DNA from: Vibrio rumoiensis
GTDB lineage: Bacteria; Pseudomonadota; Gammaproteobacteria; Enterobacterales; Vibrionaceae
DNA: 64,000 bases
Direction of reading: 5' to 3'
NCBI RefSeq assembly: GCF_002218045.2
Contig: NZ_AP018687.1
Span: forward strand, 1 to 64,000
Shown piece after piece: positions 15,223 to 23,970 of the stretch. The first letter of the stretch is position 1. Every line of letters begins with the position of its first letter. A program made the translations under genes and the position numbers. The notes under the pieces are model-generated. The model had not been told where the DNA came from. It did no database searches and saw only the letters and a program-made list of their open reading frames with translations.

Positions 15223-15648
15223 TTAGTGCAAATTAATTTGAACAATTCGTTTGTTTTTCAATATTTGAGGATCTACATCCCCAATGTTTTGTGATGTTAT
15301 GACTACCTTCATATCATGACTAATAGCCAGCGCCAGCACATGATCCAATTCATCGCCTTGTTGGTAGCAATGAATTTCGTCTATCAATAACGTTCCATTT
15401 TCCGTCGGTTGAAAATAGTCTCTACTGGAGAGCTTTTGTCCTTTTTTTTCCCAATAGAGTTCAATTATCTTGTCGCCCGATTCGTAAGGCAATCCAAGAG
15501 CTCTTGTGGCAAGGACACTTTTTCCTGTTCCTGAGCTACCGACCAGTAACGGAATTTTCCCTTGATTAAGAGCTATGCTTATCGCATTTTCTATCCCAGG
15601 GTTTCTGCTATCTATATCGGCCACAGCTTCCTGTATTAATTTTCTCAT
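15223..15648 (-). CDS. Small P-loop ATPase
   Basis: 141 aa from MRKLIQEAV after AGGAG. Walker A GSSGTGKS and Walker B LLIDEIH are clear, followed by a sensor-like segment VVITSQN. This is an AAA-like core without the C-terminal lid domain, much shorter than usual for the family. AT-rich compared with its neighbours. It could be a MoxR- or DnaA/IstB-like fragment that is complete as it stands; the role is unknown. Confidence 0.65.
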   Translation of the reverse strand: MRKLIQEAVADIDSRNPGIENAISIALNQGKIPLLVGSSGTGKSVLATRALGLPYESGDKIIELYWEKKGQKLSSRDYFQPTENGTLLIDEIHCYQQGDELDHVLALAISHDMKVVITSQNIGDVDPQILKNKRIVQINLH

Positions 15649-15716
15649 TCTTAACTCCTGCATTCGTGAATAAAATCGACTAAAACTTTGACCATCAGGT
15701 ACAGCGCATCAAAAAC

Positions 15717-16244
15717 TTAGTCTTTCCTACGCCATTCCCAAGGTGGGGTTCTCTCTGATTCTGGTAACGCCCAAAGGCCTCGCTTATCTGCTTTAGCCTC
15801 GGCCTCCAGCTTGAACAGCTCCGGTGTTTTGGCGTACTGCCGGTATACCCACGCACTACCAGAGCGAACCATTTCCGCATTGACCCACTTGCCATCGACA
15901 TAGAGATTGGCAACCAGGCGGCCATAGCGGTCTTTGTCGATTTGCTCCACTTTGATCATTCGACCAAACACCAGATCTGATAAGGCCTGCTTCGCCTTTG
16001 AGCCGTATGGCTGCTTTTTCTCTGGGGTATCGATCTCCGCGAGCCTTACTCTGTACTGGATCTTGCCACTCCGGCAGTCTTTCCCGGTATCGCAGCTTTG
16101 TTCCGTTAGCACTTTGACCGTATCACCATCAGACACCCCCACAACCTTTGCAGTGAAGGTCTCTGCCCACACATGAGGAGCCAGCACCAGCATTGCTGAT
16201 AGGAACGCTGAAATCCTCATCTTTTTCACAAAACCCACAGTCAT
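15717..16244 (-). CDS. Secreted thermonuclease-like nuclease (SNase family)
   Basis: 175 aa. A signal peptide ending near HVWA is followed by an SNase domain: VVGVSDGDTVKV, VRLAEIDTPEKKQPYG, then DRYGRLVANLYVDGKWVNAE. Asp, Arg and Glu residues of the Ca-dependent active site are in the usual places. The protein should act in the periplasm or outside. Start is the ATG 5 nt after GGAG. Such genes are common on conjugative plasmids; the substrate is not known. Confidence 0.85.
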   Translation of the reverse strand: MTVGFVKKMRISAFLSAMLVLAPHVWAETFTAKVVGVSDGDTVKVLTEQSCDTGKDCRSGKIQYRVRLAEIDTPEKKQPYGSKAKQALSDLVFGRMIKVEQIDKDRYGRLVANLYVDGKWVNAEMVRSGSAWVYRQYAKTPELFKLEAEAKADKRGLWALPESERTPPWEWRRKD

Positions 16245-16259
16245 AGTCACTCCACCAAA

Positions 16260-16448
16260 TTAATTGTTTTTTTCAGCAGGCAATGCCTTGGCCCAGCAGA
16301 GCCTTGTCTCATTCACCTTGCTATCTACGATTCGACAAGCATCCCATTTAAGTGATGACCAGTTTGCTATGGTTGAGGCTAACCAGTACCAAGGTGCAGT
16401 AAACACCGGCTGCCCACCTTCCTTCGTTTTAAATACATGGTATCGCAT
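16260..16448 (-). CDS. Hypothetical 62-aa protein
   Basis: Start MRYHVFKTKEGGQPVFTAPW after AGGAG with 7-nt spacing. It is rich in Trp and resembles small proteins that read or present a peptide, but I recognise no family. Lies 15 bp upstream of the nuclease gene. Confidence 0.5.
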   Translation of the reverse strand: MRYHVFKTKEGGQPVFTAPWYWLASTIANWSSLKWDACRIVDSKVNETRLCWAKALPAEKNN

Positions 16449-16473
16449 GTTGTTTCTCCTGTTTGATTGAGGC

Positions 16474-17331
16474 TTATGCCTCGTAATAGAAATTCTTCGT
16501 GTCCGGGTAAGGCTTGAAGCAATGAGCTGTGGCTCTCCCCAGAGAAAGAACCGTAGCCTCAGCTTCTGGCTCTTCCTCGGTATCTTCATGAGACTCCCCA
16601 CCAAGTTGCGTTACCCATTCGGCAGCGAGTCGCACCCCCTCATCAAACGGCACTTTGTTCTTTTGGAGCACATCAAGATAGGCAAGCAGCAAACAGTGAG
16701 GCGTGATGACAGAGGAATTCCAATCGGTTGCTAGACGTATATCGTTCATGTCAGCATACCAGGCATCGACTTGATGCTTTAATCCAACCTCGGCCATCAT
16801 GCCGTGCTTACCGGCAACCTTTCTGCCTTCCTCTACCAAATCAACCGGGGCGTCCCAGTAGAGAACTCCCCCGTCCGCATCTTGGGTCGCACACGTTGCA
16901 CCTTGCGGCCAATGCCTCCGTTCCATAATGAGCTCGCAGAGTGTTTGGTTGCCTACAGGAGCCTTGTAGTCCTCATCGAGATTCACCACGATGGTTTCCG
17001 GCTCCCGTTCAACAGGTGGCAGGTATTTTGCGACCAGAGGCATTGTCAAAATCACAGCCCCATCCATATGAAAGGATGTTGGTGCCTTCACTATCCTGTC
17101 TATCACCCAGCACCAAGCATGAAGCAACCGATCCTCCACCTTGTCGTCAGCCTCAATCTCTTGAACGAACTGGTTGAAACGAGCCTGACTGTCCAGAAAC
17201 AGGCCTGTGCTTTGACACTTGTCGCTAATCGTATGAATGAGCTCTGCCTGCTCCAGAAGCATTTCTCGGGTGACTTCTTGTGCATCACCGAATGCGTCAA
17301 ACAACTTTGTCATGTAGTCACGAATTTGCAT
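16474..17331 (-). CDS. Hypothetical soluble protein, 285 aa
   Basis: Helical, acidic, without signal peptide, membrane segment or known motif. It contains several Trp and Cys, with an acidic stretch near residue 255 (EDTEEEPEAEATV). It overlaps the next upstream gene by 14 bp. Function unknown. Confidence 0.55.
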   Translation of the reverse strand: MQIRDYMTKLFDAFGDAQEVTREMLLEQAELIHTISDKCQSTGLFLDSQARFNQFVQEIEADDKVEDRLLHAWCWVIDRIVKAPTSFHMDGAVILTMPLVAKYLPPVEREPETIVVNLDEDYKAPVGNQTLCELIMERRHWPQGATCATQDADGGVLYWDAPVDLVEEGRKVAGKHGMMAEVGLKHQVDAWYADMNDIRLATDWNSSVITPHCLLLAYLDVLQKNKVPFDEGVRLAAEWVTQLGGESHEDTEEEPEAEATVLSLGRATAHCFKPYPDTKNFYYEA

Positions 17332-17548
17332 GTTCTTCCCTCACGTCATCGAACTGCTTTGCAAGCTCAGGATCACCGGCCCAGCGAAGGGCGTCTCCCA
17401 TATGCGTGAAAGCGCGTTTATTGTCATCCTGCTTATTCACCATGACCGGCGTCTTTTGGTCACGAGGCTGTAGTAGCCAGTACCCGGCCTCTTCCTTGAT
17501 TAGTTCTGCGGCCACCAGCAAGCCGTTCTTCGTTGCAATGATCATCAT
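17318..17548 (-). CDS. Hypothetical 76-aa protein
   Basis: Small soluble protein beginning MMIIATKNGLLVAAELIKEE; no family recognised. Its ATG overlaps the stop of the membrane protein gene upstream and its end overlaps the start of the gene downstream, so it sits inside a tightly packed operon. Confidence 0.5.
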   Translation of the reverse strand: MMIIATKNGLLVAAELIKEEAGYWLLQPRDQKTPVMVNKQDDNKRAFTHMGDALRWAGDPELAKQFDDVREEHANS

Positions 17549-18063
17549 CAGCTCCCGTGGTTAAGCCAGTAGGCATAGACAGTGATGGCAAGGCCTCCCG
17601 CGAGCACAATGACTGCGGCGGTACGCTGGACCCACTTCGATGTACCAAACCGCGCCAGGTGTCCCCCCAGGAACTGGAAAGGTGCCGTCTTTCCGATAGC
17701 GCGAATCACCCAGGTGATTGCCAACAGAAGGATGGCTGTGGCCGGGTATATACCAACCCCTAAGAGATTCATCTCTCCGACCGCGAGCTGATAGATGAAT
17801 GCCAACAGCATGGCTACCGCAGTCAATACGGCTACAACCTTGGTCCCGTTTCGCCAGTCCCACGCTCGACGTGCGTCACTGGTAAAAATCACCATCGAGA
17901 CAAGGAACGGCATAAATGGCAGGTTCATGCTGGTGGGTTTATCCATGAATGCGTCAAGACCCACAAACATGGCCGTCATCACCACATAGAACAACAGGGC
18001 GGGGACAAGCATGTCGCGTAAAGACCGAACCTGGTTGGCGTTCGCGTTTTGAGTATTCGTCGT
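17548..18063 (-). CDS. Multi-span membrane protein, 171 aa
   Basis: Start MTTNTQNANANQVRSLRDML, its ATG overlapping the TGA of the upstream gene (ATGA). About five hydrophobic segments between residues 17 and 168. No catalytic motif. Forms a pair with the four-span protein encoded just upstream. Confidence 0.55.
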   Translation of the reverse strand, partial: TTNTQNANANQVRSLRDMLVPALLFYVVMTAMFVGLDAFMDKPTSMNLPFMPFLVSMVIFTSDARRAWDWRNGTKVVAVLTAVAMLLAFIYQLAVGEMNLLGVGIYPATAILLLAITWVIRAIGKTAPFQFLGGHLARFGTSKWVQRTAAVIVLAGGLAITVYAYWLNHGS

Positions 18064-18509
18064 CATTGTGTTTGCCCCTTCAACATTCCCCATAGCTGAC
18101 GGTGAAGATCAGCGATTACCTTGTACGTCCCCTTCACGGCTGGTTGCTCAAGGGTCTTGAGCATCCACAAAGCAATAAACAGGCTGGAAAGCAGTGCCAC
18201 CACCAACTGGATGTTGTGGCTACTCAAATAGACGGCATAGCCGTTTAGGCAGGCACTCAATAGCAACCAGACCCTGGCCGTCATCAGTCCCCAGCGGTGA
18301 TAGGTCACGAGCAGGTAGGCTGTTACGACAGAACAGAGTGTCATTGCACCAGAAGTGGCTAGGTAAACGACCCATGTACTGGCCTCGCCAGTGACGTAAG
18401 TGCCACCAACGGAGAAAGACAAGCCAAAAATCCAAATTGCTGCATTCCGGAGTAGGGCATCAACAATGATGTAACTAGCAGCGAGATTGATAATTCCGCG
18501 TTTTAGCAT
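18063..18509 (-). CDS. Four-span membrane protein, 148 aa
   Basis: Four hydrophobic helices between residues 5 and 122, short loops, and a basic tail. No family recognised. Translationally coupled to the membrane protein gene downstream, which suggests a two-component membrane complex. Confidence 0.55.
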   Translation of the reverse strand: MLKRGIINLAASYIIVDALLRNAAIWIFGLSFSVGGTYVTGEASTWVVYLATSGAMTLCSVVTAYLLVTYHRWGLMTARVWLLLSACLNGYAVYLSSHNIQLVVALLSSLFIALWMLKTLEQPAVKGTYKVIADLHRQLWGMLKGQTQ

Positions 18510-18518
18510 TGCCCTCTC

Positions 18519-19517
18519 CTATAAATCTTGACTGCCGACAAAGAACAGTGGCTGGTAGTCTGGGACCTTCACGAGTTGCAGCTCTTCATCGACTTCAAAA
18601 CCGTTATGCTTGAACCAGGCAACAGCCATCTTGTTGACAGAGACGATTGCCTCACCAGTGGCCTTGTTCAGGGCCTTTGACGTCGCTGTCTGCTGATAAC
18701 GATAAATTTCAGGAGGGACCGCAAGAGCGAATGCTGTAGTGGCTTTTACAGGGCACGTAATTGCCATCACTCGAAGGTATTCATGCGTCATTGTGTCGAA
18801 CCGGGTGTGGGCCATCACGCGCTCTTCGACATCAACATCCTGAACATCGGCGTAATAGTTCTCCTCTGCTAAGCGCAGCTCATCAGGAATGTTGCGAGAG
18901 AACCTTTCCCTGCTCGGGGCTACAGTCCTCATCACCGCGTCGAGATTGGCATTAACCCAGTCAACCCAGAGTGGAGACTCTCTATCTATCCAAGTCCCAT
19001 CAGATAGCTTCTGGAGCAGCCATTGGCGACCGGATACCAAACCGATCAGAACGCTGACAGGAACCCAGTCACGCTTTCCAATAGCAAAACCGTTCACATC
19101 ACCGATGTAGTAAAAGTAGAAGTGCCCCTGCTTGGCTTCGCCATAGTCAAATTCTGCTTCCTGCGCCAAGTGCGAGTTTTTTTTACCTTCCCTATTAAGG
19201 AGGTAAGTATTAAGTTCGCTGGGATATTCTGGGAGGGTCGAAGGCCCAAGAATTGGAGGCCTCTGCCTTACAAATGGATCTTCCTCAGGCCACTTGGAAT
19301 GCACCTGGTAGTAGAGTCGCATCAGGAAGTCGTCCTGTGTAGCAAGATGCCCTATGTGCCATTCACACTGCGACAATAAGGTGGTCTTGCTGGCTATGGC
19401 TTCGACCAGTTCCCGATGCTCATCAAGACGTTTGGCAATGTTTCTCGCGTAGTTGAGCTTTTCCACCGGCATGTAGCCAAACTGACGAGCTCCCTGATGA
19501 ATTAGGCTTTTAATCAT
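18519..19517 (-). CDS. Hypothetical soluble protein, 332 aa
   Basis: No signal peptide or membrane segment. Contains aromatic-rich strands (GHFYFYYIGDVNGFAIGKRD) and a helical middle. No catalytic motif recognised. Its start overlaps the stop of the 120-aa gene upstream by 8 bp. Confidence 0.55.
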   Translation of the reverse strand: MIKSLIHQGARQFGYMPVEKLNYARNIAKRLDEHRELVEAIASKTTLLSQCEWHIGHLATQDDFLMRLYYQVHSKWPEEDPFVRQRPPILGPSTLPEYPSELNTYLLNREGKKNSHLAQEAEFDYGEAKQGHFYFYYIGDVNGFAIGKRDWVPVSVLIGLVSGRQWLLQKLSDGTWIDRESPLWVDWVNANLDAVMRTVAPSRERFSRNIPDELRLAEENYYADVQDVDVEERVMAHTRFDTMTHEYLRVMAITCPVKATTAFALAVPPEIYRYQQTATSKALNKATGEAIVSVNKMAVAWFKHNGFEVDEELQLVKVPDYQPLFFVGSQDL

Positions 19518-19872
19518 GTCTCACTCCCTTGGAATATTTCTCCAGCTCAGCTTTGAGCCTACTATTTTCATTTGTTGCTTCCATCAGCTTCTCCCGGTAC
19601 TCCTTGAGCTTCTGTTGCGAATGCCAGGATTGTCCATTCGATACTGACTTCGTGATGGCGGCGACCTCATCCGGCGTTAACCGGGTGAGCTGCTCTTCCG
19701 GGTAGATCAGGATGGTGTTGCTGTCCCAATCAAACCCAGCATGAATTGCTTTCACCCCTACGGTAGGGGTTCCACCGATCCCTCCAGGCTGGTGGATGAC
19801 TAACCTCAAAGGCGCTGAGGCCTTGTGAGGATGAAGGCTATCGAGAGCCTCTTTTGCTTCTTGTAACTCCAT
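19510..19872 (-). CDS. Hypothetical 120-aa protein with C-terminal coiled coil
   Basis: A small strand-rich domain (residues 20-75, with HQPGGIGGTPTVGVKAI) is followed by a coiled coil (about 80-115). A parS-like palindrome lies 40 bp upstream of the ATG. No family recognised. Confidence 0.5.
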   Translation of the reverse strand: MELQEAKEALDSLHPHKASAPLRLVIHQPGGIGGTPTVGVKAIHAGFDWDSNTILIYPEEQLTRLTPDEVAAITKSVSNGQSWHSQQKLKEYREKLMEATNENSRLKAELEKYSKGVRHD

Positions 19873-19911
19873 AGGTTCACCTCATAGTGAAATCAGGCCC
19901 CGGAGAGCCTG

Positions 19912-19929
19912 ACTTTCACATGTGAAAGT
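19912..19929. repeat. parS-like palindrome, copy 4
   Basis: Perfect 18-bp copy; its last base is the last base of the lipoprotein gene's stop codon. Confidence 0.9.
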
Positions 19930-20357
19930 TAATTTGCTTTCTGCTGTCTGGCAGAAACCTTCAAGGCCAGCACCTTTTGCATATCGGGCTGCTGGAAACG
20001 AATCTTGGTCCGTTCAGGCCAAGAGTCCATCTCATTGCAACGCAGGGTGTCTATGGCTGCGTCACGATAAACCTGATAGAGATCGGTTCCACCAATGGAG
20101 TTAATTGCCATCATTGCTGCAAACATCGGGTTGCTATTCATGACTCCGGTAAAACTCTCAGGGGTCATCGGGGTATTGCATGACTTGTTAAGGGCCACCA
20201 GCAGGTCATTACCAACCAAAGCACATGCCTCACATAACTGTTTTGTATCATCCAGAGCCATCTTGTATTCGTTGCTTGGCTGAGGGGCGCTGGAACAAGC
20301 CGACAGGACAAGCAGCCCCCCAAGCAAACATCCCAATTTAGTTGTTGTATTGATCAT
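19929..20357 (-). CDS. Lipoprotein, 142 aa
   Basis: Type II signal peptide with lipobox LSAC at residues 18-21 followed by Ser-Ser, which predicts an outer-membrane-directed lipoprotein. The mature part is helical with three further Cys (CEAC and CNT). No family recognised. Flanked on both sides by parS-like palindromes (copies 4 and 5). Confidence 0.65.
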   Translation of the reverse strand: MINTTTKLGCLLGGLLVLSACSSAPQPSNEYKMALDDTKQLCEACALVGNDLLVALNKSCNTPMTPESFTGVMNSNPMFAAMMAINSIGGTDLYQVYRDAAIDTLRCNEMDSWPERTKIRFQQPDMQKVLALKVSARQQKAN

Positions 20358-20370
20358 CTGTTCTCACTCC

Positions 20371-20388
20371 ACTTTCACATGTGAAAGT
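20371..20388. repeat. parS-like palindrome, copy 5
   Basis: Perfect 18-bp copy in the short gap between the lipoprotein and DsbA-like genes. Confidence 0.9.
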
Positions 20389-20389
20389 T

Positions 20390-21250
20390 TTATTGGTTCG
20401 CTGAGTCGTCTTGTTGCGACTCAATCATCATTTTTCGCATCACCGCCATGATGGCTTGTGCTGGTTGAGCACCACCAAGTAACTGACTCTTACCTGTCTG
20501 GTTGTCTACAACAAAGGTGGCTGGAGTACCATTAACGCCGTAACTCTTGGCTTTCTGGATGTCAGCTTGAACTTTATCTTCGTACTTGCCAGAGCTGAGG
20601 CACTCACGGAAAGCATCCAGATCAGCACCTACGCCAGTGACAACGGAAGCAAGGTCTTCAACGCCGCGCCCGTTACCTTGGGAACGCTGGAATACATCAT
20701 TAATAAAGACCCAGAAGCCTCGGTTGCCTTTCTGCTCTGCAATACATTCAGCGGCCAGAGCTTCCTTGTGAGCAGCCGGGTTATGGAAATCGAGGGGCAT
20801 GTGCTTCCACTGCCAGTTCACATTCCCTTTACTGGCATCCACAATCTGTTTTGGTGTGTCATGAAATTGCTTGCAGTACGGACACTCCAAATCAGAAAAC
20901 TCCACCAGCGTGAATCGGGCACCAAGGTCCCCATAGATGTGCTTGCCATCCTCAACCTTTTCGGGAGCCCCCTCAAACTGGGCATACTTTTGATCGATGT
21001 CCGATTGCTGTTTTTGCTCGACAAACTTGTTGATGCTTGCCGCCACAGCCGCATCAAACTCGGCTTTGCTCTTGAAAGTGACGCCTTCGGCATCCTTCAC
21101 CTGGTTCACAGTGGATTTCACGCTGGCGATTTCTTGCGCCAGCTCTTTCTCTTTCACGAATTGGTAAATCCCGAAGCCGGTTCCTACAAGCCCTAAAAAA
21201 ACGGCGGCAATAACCCCGATGCGTAGTGTTTTGGTACTTTGTTCTGTCAT
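20390..21250 (-). CDS. Membrane-anchored DsbA-like thiol oxidoreductase
   Basis: 286 aa. An uncleaved N-terminal helix (residues 10-32) anchors it and a short coiled coil follows. The thioredoxin-fold domain has the active site CPYC (C123, C126) and the cis-Pro loop GTPATFVV. It belongs to the DsbA/Thioredoxin_4 group that makes or repairs disulfides in the periplasm. IncA/C and SXT elements also carry a thiol oxidoreductase, which serves transfer proteins with Cys pairs; here TraH, TraF and several periplasmic proteins are possible clients. Confidence 0.85.
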   Translation of the reverse strand: MTEQSTKTLRIGVIAAVFLGLVGTGFGIYQFVKEKELAQEIASVKSTVNQVKDAEGVTFKSKAEFDAAVAASINKFVEQKQQSDIDQKYAQFEGAPEKVEDGKHIYGDLGARFTLVEFSDLECPYCKQFHDTPKQIVDASKGNVNWQWKHMPLDFHNPAAHKEALAAECIAEQKGNRGFWVFINDVFQRSQGNGRGVEDLASVVTGVGADLDAFRECLSSGKYEDKVQADIQKAKSYGVNGTPATFVVDNQTGKSQLLGGAQPAQAIMAVMRKMMIESQQDDSANQ

Positions 21251-21265
21251 ATCAAATTGCTCCTA

Positions 21266-22225
21266 TCAGTAAACTTTCACAGCGCTGAGTTCTTGCACGA
21301 ACGAGTTGGCTTCGAGCTTGGCTCGTTGAGTCAGTCTCCGGATGATGTCTTCGGTTGGTGTGTAATCCACTAGGCTGGTCTGGTGAATGACGTCTCGCGC
21401 CACTGAGTTCAAACTACCCAGCCCATCAATCAAACCAATCTCTTTGGCCTGCTCACCATTCCAGAGCAATCCAGAAAACACCTTTTGGTCGTCTTTCAGT
21501 CGTTCCCCCCGACCAGCCTTCACTCGCTCGATGAACTGCTGGTGGGTTTTTGATAGAACTCCTTCCCAGAACGTCTTCATATCAGCGGTAAGAGGGGAGA
21601 AAGGATCGAGAAGTGCTTTGTGCTCTCCGGAGGTGATAGCCCGTCGCTCAATGCCGAGCTTGTCCATCAAGCCGGTAAACCCGAACCCGGAGCTGATAAC
21701 GCCGATAGAACCAACCAGACTGGCGCGGTCTGCATAGATTTCATCCGCCGAAGAGGCGATGTAATAACCGCCTGAGGCACCAATGTCATCAATGATGGCG
21801 TAAACCTTTTTCTCCGGATGCAGAGCCCGTTGCGCCTTCACCTCTTCATAAATCCGTCCAGCCTGAACAGGGCTACCTCCTGGGCTGTTTATGCGAAGAA
21901 CTACCGCTTGAGAGTTAGGGTTGTCGAATGCAGCCTGAATGGACGGAATAAGATGGTCCGCGTCTGCCAGCGTTCCTGCTGCAATCTCGCCACGGATGTT
22001 GATGTAGGCGGTATGGGGAGCTGCTGCTTTGGCGCTTTGCCAAGGCATTCCACCTGGATTGGAAGCTAGGATGATGAAGCCGACCATGAGAAGTACGAAG
22101 CCTGATGCACGAAGCACACGCAACATTGTCCGCCAGCGACGATCTTTCACTTGCTCTTTGTGAAGGGTGAACATGTATTTCTCAATGAGTTCTCTCTCCC
22201 AGGGGATTTCTTTGTTTTCTGCCAT
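21266..22225 (-). CDS. SppA-like S49 signal-peptide peptidase
   Basis: 319 aa, starting at MAENKEIPWE where the ATG overlaps the upstream stop (TAATG). One transmembrane helix at about 42-55. Catalytic Ser151 in GASGGYY and Lys203 in SGEHKALLDPF are 52 residues apart, the same spacing as the Ser147-Lys199 dyad of Bacillus subtilis SppA. The NSPGGS motif (113-118) forms the oxyanion region. Single-domain type. It should degrade signal peptides or membrane-inserted peptides. Confidence 0.9.
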   Translation of the reverse strand: MAENKEIPWERELIEKYMFTLHKEQVKDRRWRTMLRVLRASGFVLLMVGFIILASNPGGMPWQSAKAAAPHTAYINIRGEIAAGTLADADHLIPSIQAAFDNPNSQAVVLRINSPGGSPVQAGRIYEEVKAQRALHPEKKVYAIIDDIGASGGYYIASSADEIYADRASLVGSIGVISSGFGFTGLMDKLGIERRAITSGEHKALLDPFSPLTADMKTFWEGVLSKTHQQFIERVKAGRGERLKDDQKVFSGLLWNGEQAKEIGLIDGLGSLNSVARDVIHQTSLVDYTPTEDIIRRLTQRAKLEANSFVQELSAVKVY

Positions 22226-23076
22226 TAGTCGTTCCTTTTGCATGTTTCAATAATCTGTCCCCAGAACTCCTCATCAGTGCTATCAGCCCGATCTTTGACT
22301 TTCTGGTAAACAAGGTTGCTGTTGAGCTGATGCTCACGACAGAACTGAGCAATATTGCTGTAGGTTCTATCCTGGTAGGTGAAGGGTTTTCCTTTACCTT
22401 TTTTCTTGGAGAGGATGAGTTTCCACTCATCATTGGTGAGTTTTTCTGCGGTCTTTCCGGTATCCGCAATGCGTCTCCGCACTGTAACCGGATCAAGTCC
22501 ATGTGCTCTGGCTATACTGGCAATGCAATTGAATTTCCGACCATCAATCATGACAGTAGGCAAATCACCAGAAGCCGCTTCCTTGAACCGGAACCCTCTG
22601 TAACCAGGTTTGAAGATCCCTGGAGCAAGTTGTTCACGGAACTCTATTGCTTGTTCTGACCGAACAAATTTGCTGTCGATCTTGCTCAGCATATATTTGG
22701 CCCGAGCTATCACTTGGTAGAGAGTCTTTTCCAAGAGCATGGCATCAGCAGCTCGACTCGGAAGACCAATATCATCTTCTTGCTCGATACCCAGCATTTC
22801 TGCATGGCTGGAGCCTTCTGCATGTCGAAAACACCCGTCATACTCAAAAAGAAAGGAGGCCAAACCTCCTCTCAGCTTTGCTTTGAACCGGGTATTGGCC
22901 GCATTCTCTGGCGCTGGAGCCAGAGAGGATATTTCAATCCCTAATTTGGAGGCCAACGCTCGCAGGTCTTCCTCTCCAATCCTGCAACCGGGCTGCATGA
23001 TCTTAGCCAGAGCAGATTCATCACCGCCGCGTTCTTTAAGCTCAGCCAAGAGATAGGGAGCTCGTACTAGCCCCAT
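22225..23076 (-). CDS. Hypothetical protein with two C-terminal DNA-reading-like repeats
   Basis: 283 aa. Two repeats at the C-terminus (about 176-222 and 232-278) share the plan (I/Y)xxRxF/Yx(C/N)IAxxxRxHxLxxxxVxxR/K, as in NUMOD-like helix-turn-helix repeats. The N-terminal half has no clear domain but includes residues 1-50 that could hold another short helix-turn-helix. It probably binds DNA. No nuclease motif seen. Confidence 0.55.
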   Translation of the reverse strand: MGLVRAPYLLAELKERGGDESALAKIMQPGCRIGEEDLRALASKLGIEISSLAPAPENAANTRFKAKLRGGLASFLFEYDGCFRHAEGSSHAEMLGIEQEDDIGLPSRAADAMLLEKTLYQVIARAKYMLSKIDSKFVRSEQAIEFREQLAPGIFKPGYRGFRFKEAASGDLPTVMIDGRKFNCIASIARAHGLDPVTVRRRIADTGKTAEKLTNDEWKLILSKKKGKGKPFTYQDRTYSNIAQFCREHQLNSNLVYQKVKDRADSTDEEFWGQIIETCKRND

Positions 23077-23080
23077 AAGC

Positions 23081-23374
23081 TCAAGCCCCCTGAATCGCGT
23101 GGATCACAAGCTCACAGAGCTTCCCGTAAACAGGTGCAATACAGAGTGAAGCCATCACCATACCAAAGGCTTTCGACGGGGCTTCTTTAGCGAATTTAGT
23201 CAGCCACGGCATCATGCCGCATAAAGCTGCAACCATAGCGCCAGCCATCCCCTGGGAAGGGAAAGCAAGCGCTTGGGCCAGAATGAAGATACACTGGGCG
23301 TATGCCGCATGGGTCATCGCTTTTTTATCTTCAACTGTGAATTCCACAGCATCTACGTTTTTGATTTTTTCCAT
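23081..23374 (-). CDS. Small membrane protein, 97 aa
   Basis: Start MEKIKNVDAVEFTVEDKKAM after GAGGAAA. Two or three hydrophobic segments from residue 25 onwards with small residues (GMAGAMVAALCGMM). A longer frame upstream overlaps the previous gene and lacks a binding site. No family recognised. Confidence 0.5.
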   Translation of the reverse strand: MEKIKNVDAVEFTVEDKKAMTHAAYAQCIFILAQALAFPSQGMAGAMVAALCGMMPWLTKFAKEAPSKAFGMVMASLCIAPVYGKLCELVIHAIQGA

Positions 23375-23384
23375 CACATTTTCC

Positions 23385-23858
23385 TCATGCAACATCAGGT
23401 TTTCCGAAAAATTTCTCATACACTTCGAGGTCAAAGGCCAACATAGTCTTTGCTGCCTTTTCACTGAGCTGGTGGAGACTGAGCATCTGAACTTTGTTAG
23501 TACCAGTCACTTGCAGGTCAACTGCGAACCAGGTTCCACCTTCGGCTACTGCCAGAACTTGTACCGCCCAAGGTTTATCAAGTCTTTCTGCCGGGGTAAG
23601 CATGTTCGACACTTTTGCAACCGTCGCGGTTGAACCTACCCAGTGCTTGTCGAACGCAATGACGTTCAACGTTTCAAAAGCATTCTTCGCAGCCTTGAAA
23701 CGACTCTGGACAGCATCTTGTTGCTTCCAAGCCAAGAACTGGAGAAGGGTTATTCCACCAGCCATAAGGGTGATAAAGCTCAACCCATTAGCGGCAGCTA
23801 CAACTGTTGCCATCAGGGACCCCAACATGACTAAGCGGTTATGTTTAAGTTGAGCCAC
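23385..23858 (-). CDS. Membrane protein, 157 aa
   Basis: Two hydrophobic segments at about residues 10-45 and a soluble domain of about 110 residues. AGGAGGTG precedes the ATG. A GCCC-N5-GGGC box lies about 60 bp upstream, so it could begin a transcription unit of its own. No family recognised. Confidence 0.5.
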   Translation of the reverse strand: MAQLKHNRLVMLGSLMATVVAAANGLSFITLMAGGITLLQFLAWKQQDAVQSRFKAAKNAFETLNVIAFDKHWVGSTATVAKVSNMLTPAERLDKPWAVQVLAVAEGGTWFAVDLQVTGTNKVQMLSLHQLSEKAAKTMLAFDLEVYEKFFGKPDVA

Positions 23859-23917
23859 GATTCACCTCCTATGCCAACCAGCGTACAGGACTTTTTAAAA
23901 ATGCAACCCCGCCTAAC

Positions 23918-23932
23918 TGCCCAATTCGGGCA
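23918..23932 (-). promoter_or_regulatory. GCCC-N5-GGGC box
   Basis: On the minus strand TTGCCCGAATTGGGCAGTTA, upstream of the gene starting at 23858. It resembles the boxes before parM and traF. It could instead be a weak terminator hairpin after the Cas4-like gene. Confidence 0.35.
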
Positions 23933-23952
23933 ACCGATTTTTCACAAAAAAA

Positions 23953-23970
23953 ACTTTCACATGTGAAACT
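23953..23970. repeat. parS-like palindrome, copy 6
   Basis: ACTTTCACATGTGAAACT, 17 of 18 positions; it lies inside the last codons and stop of the Cas4-like gene. Confidence 0.8.
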
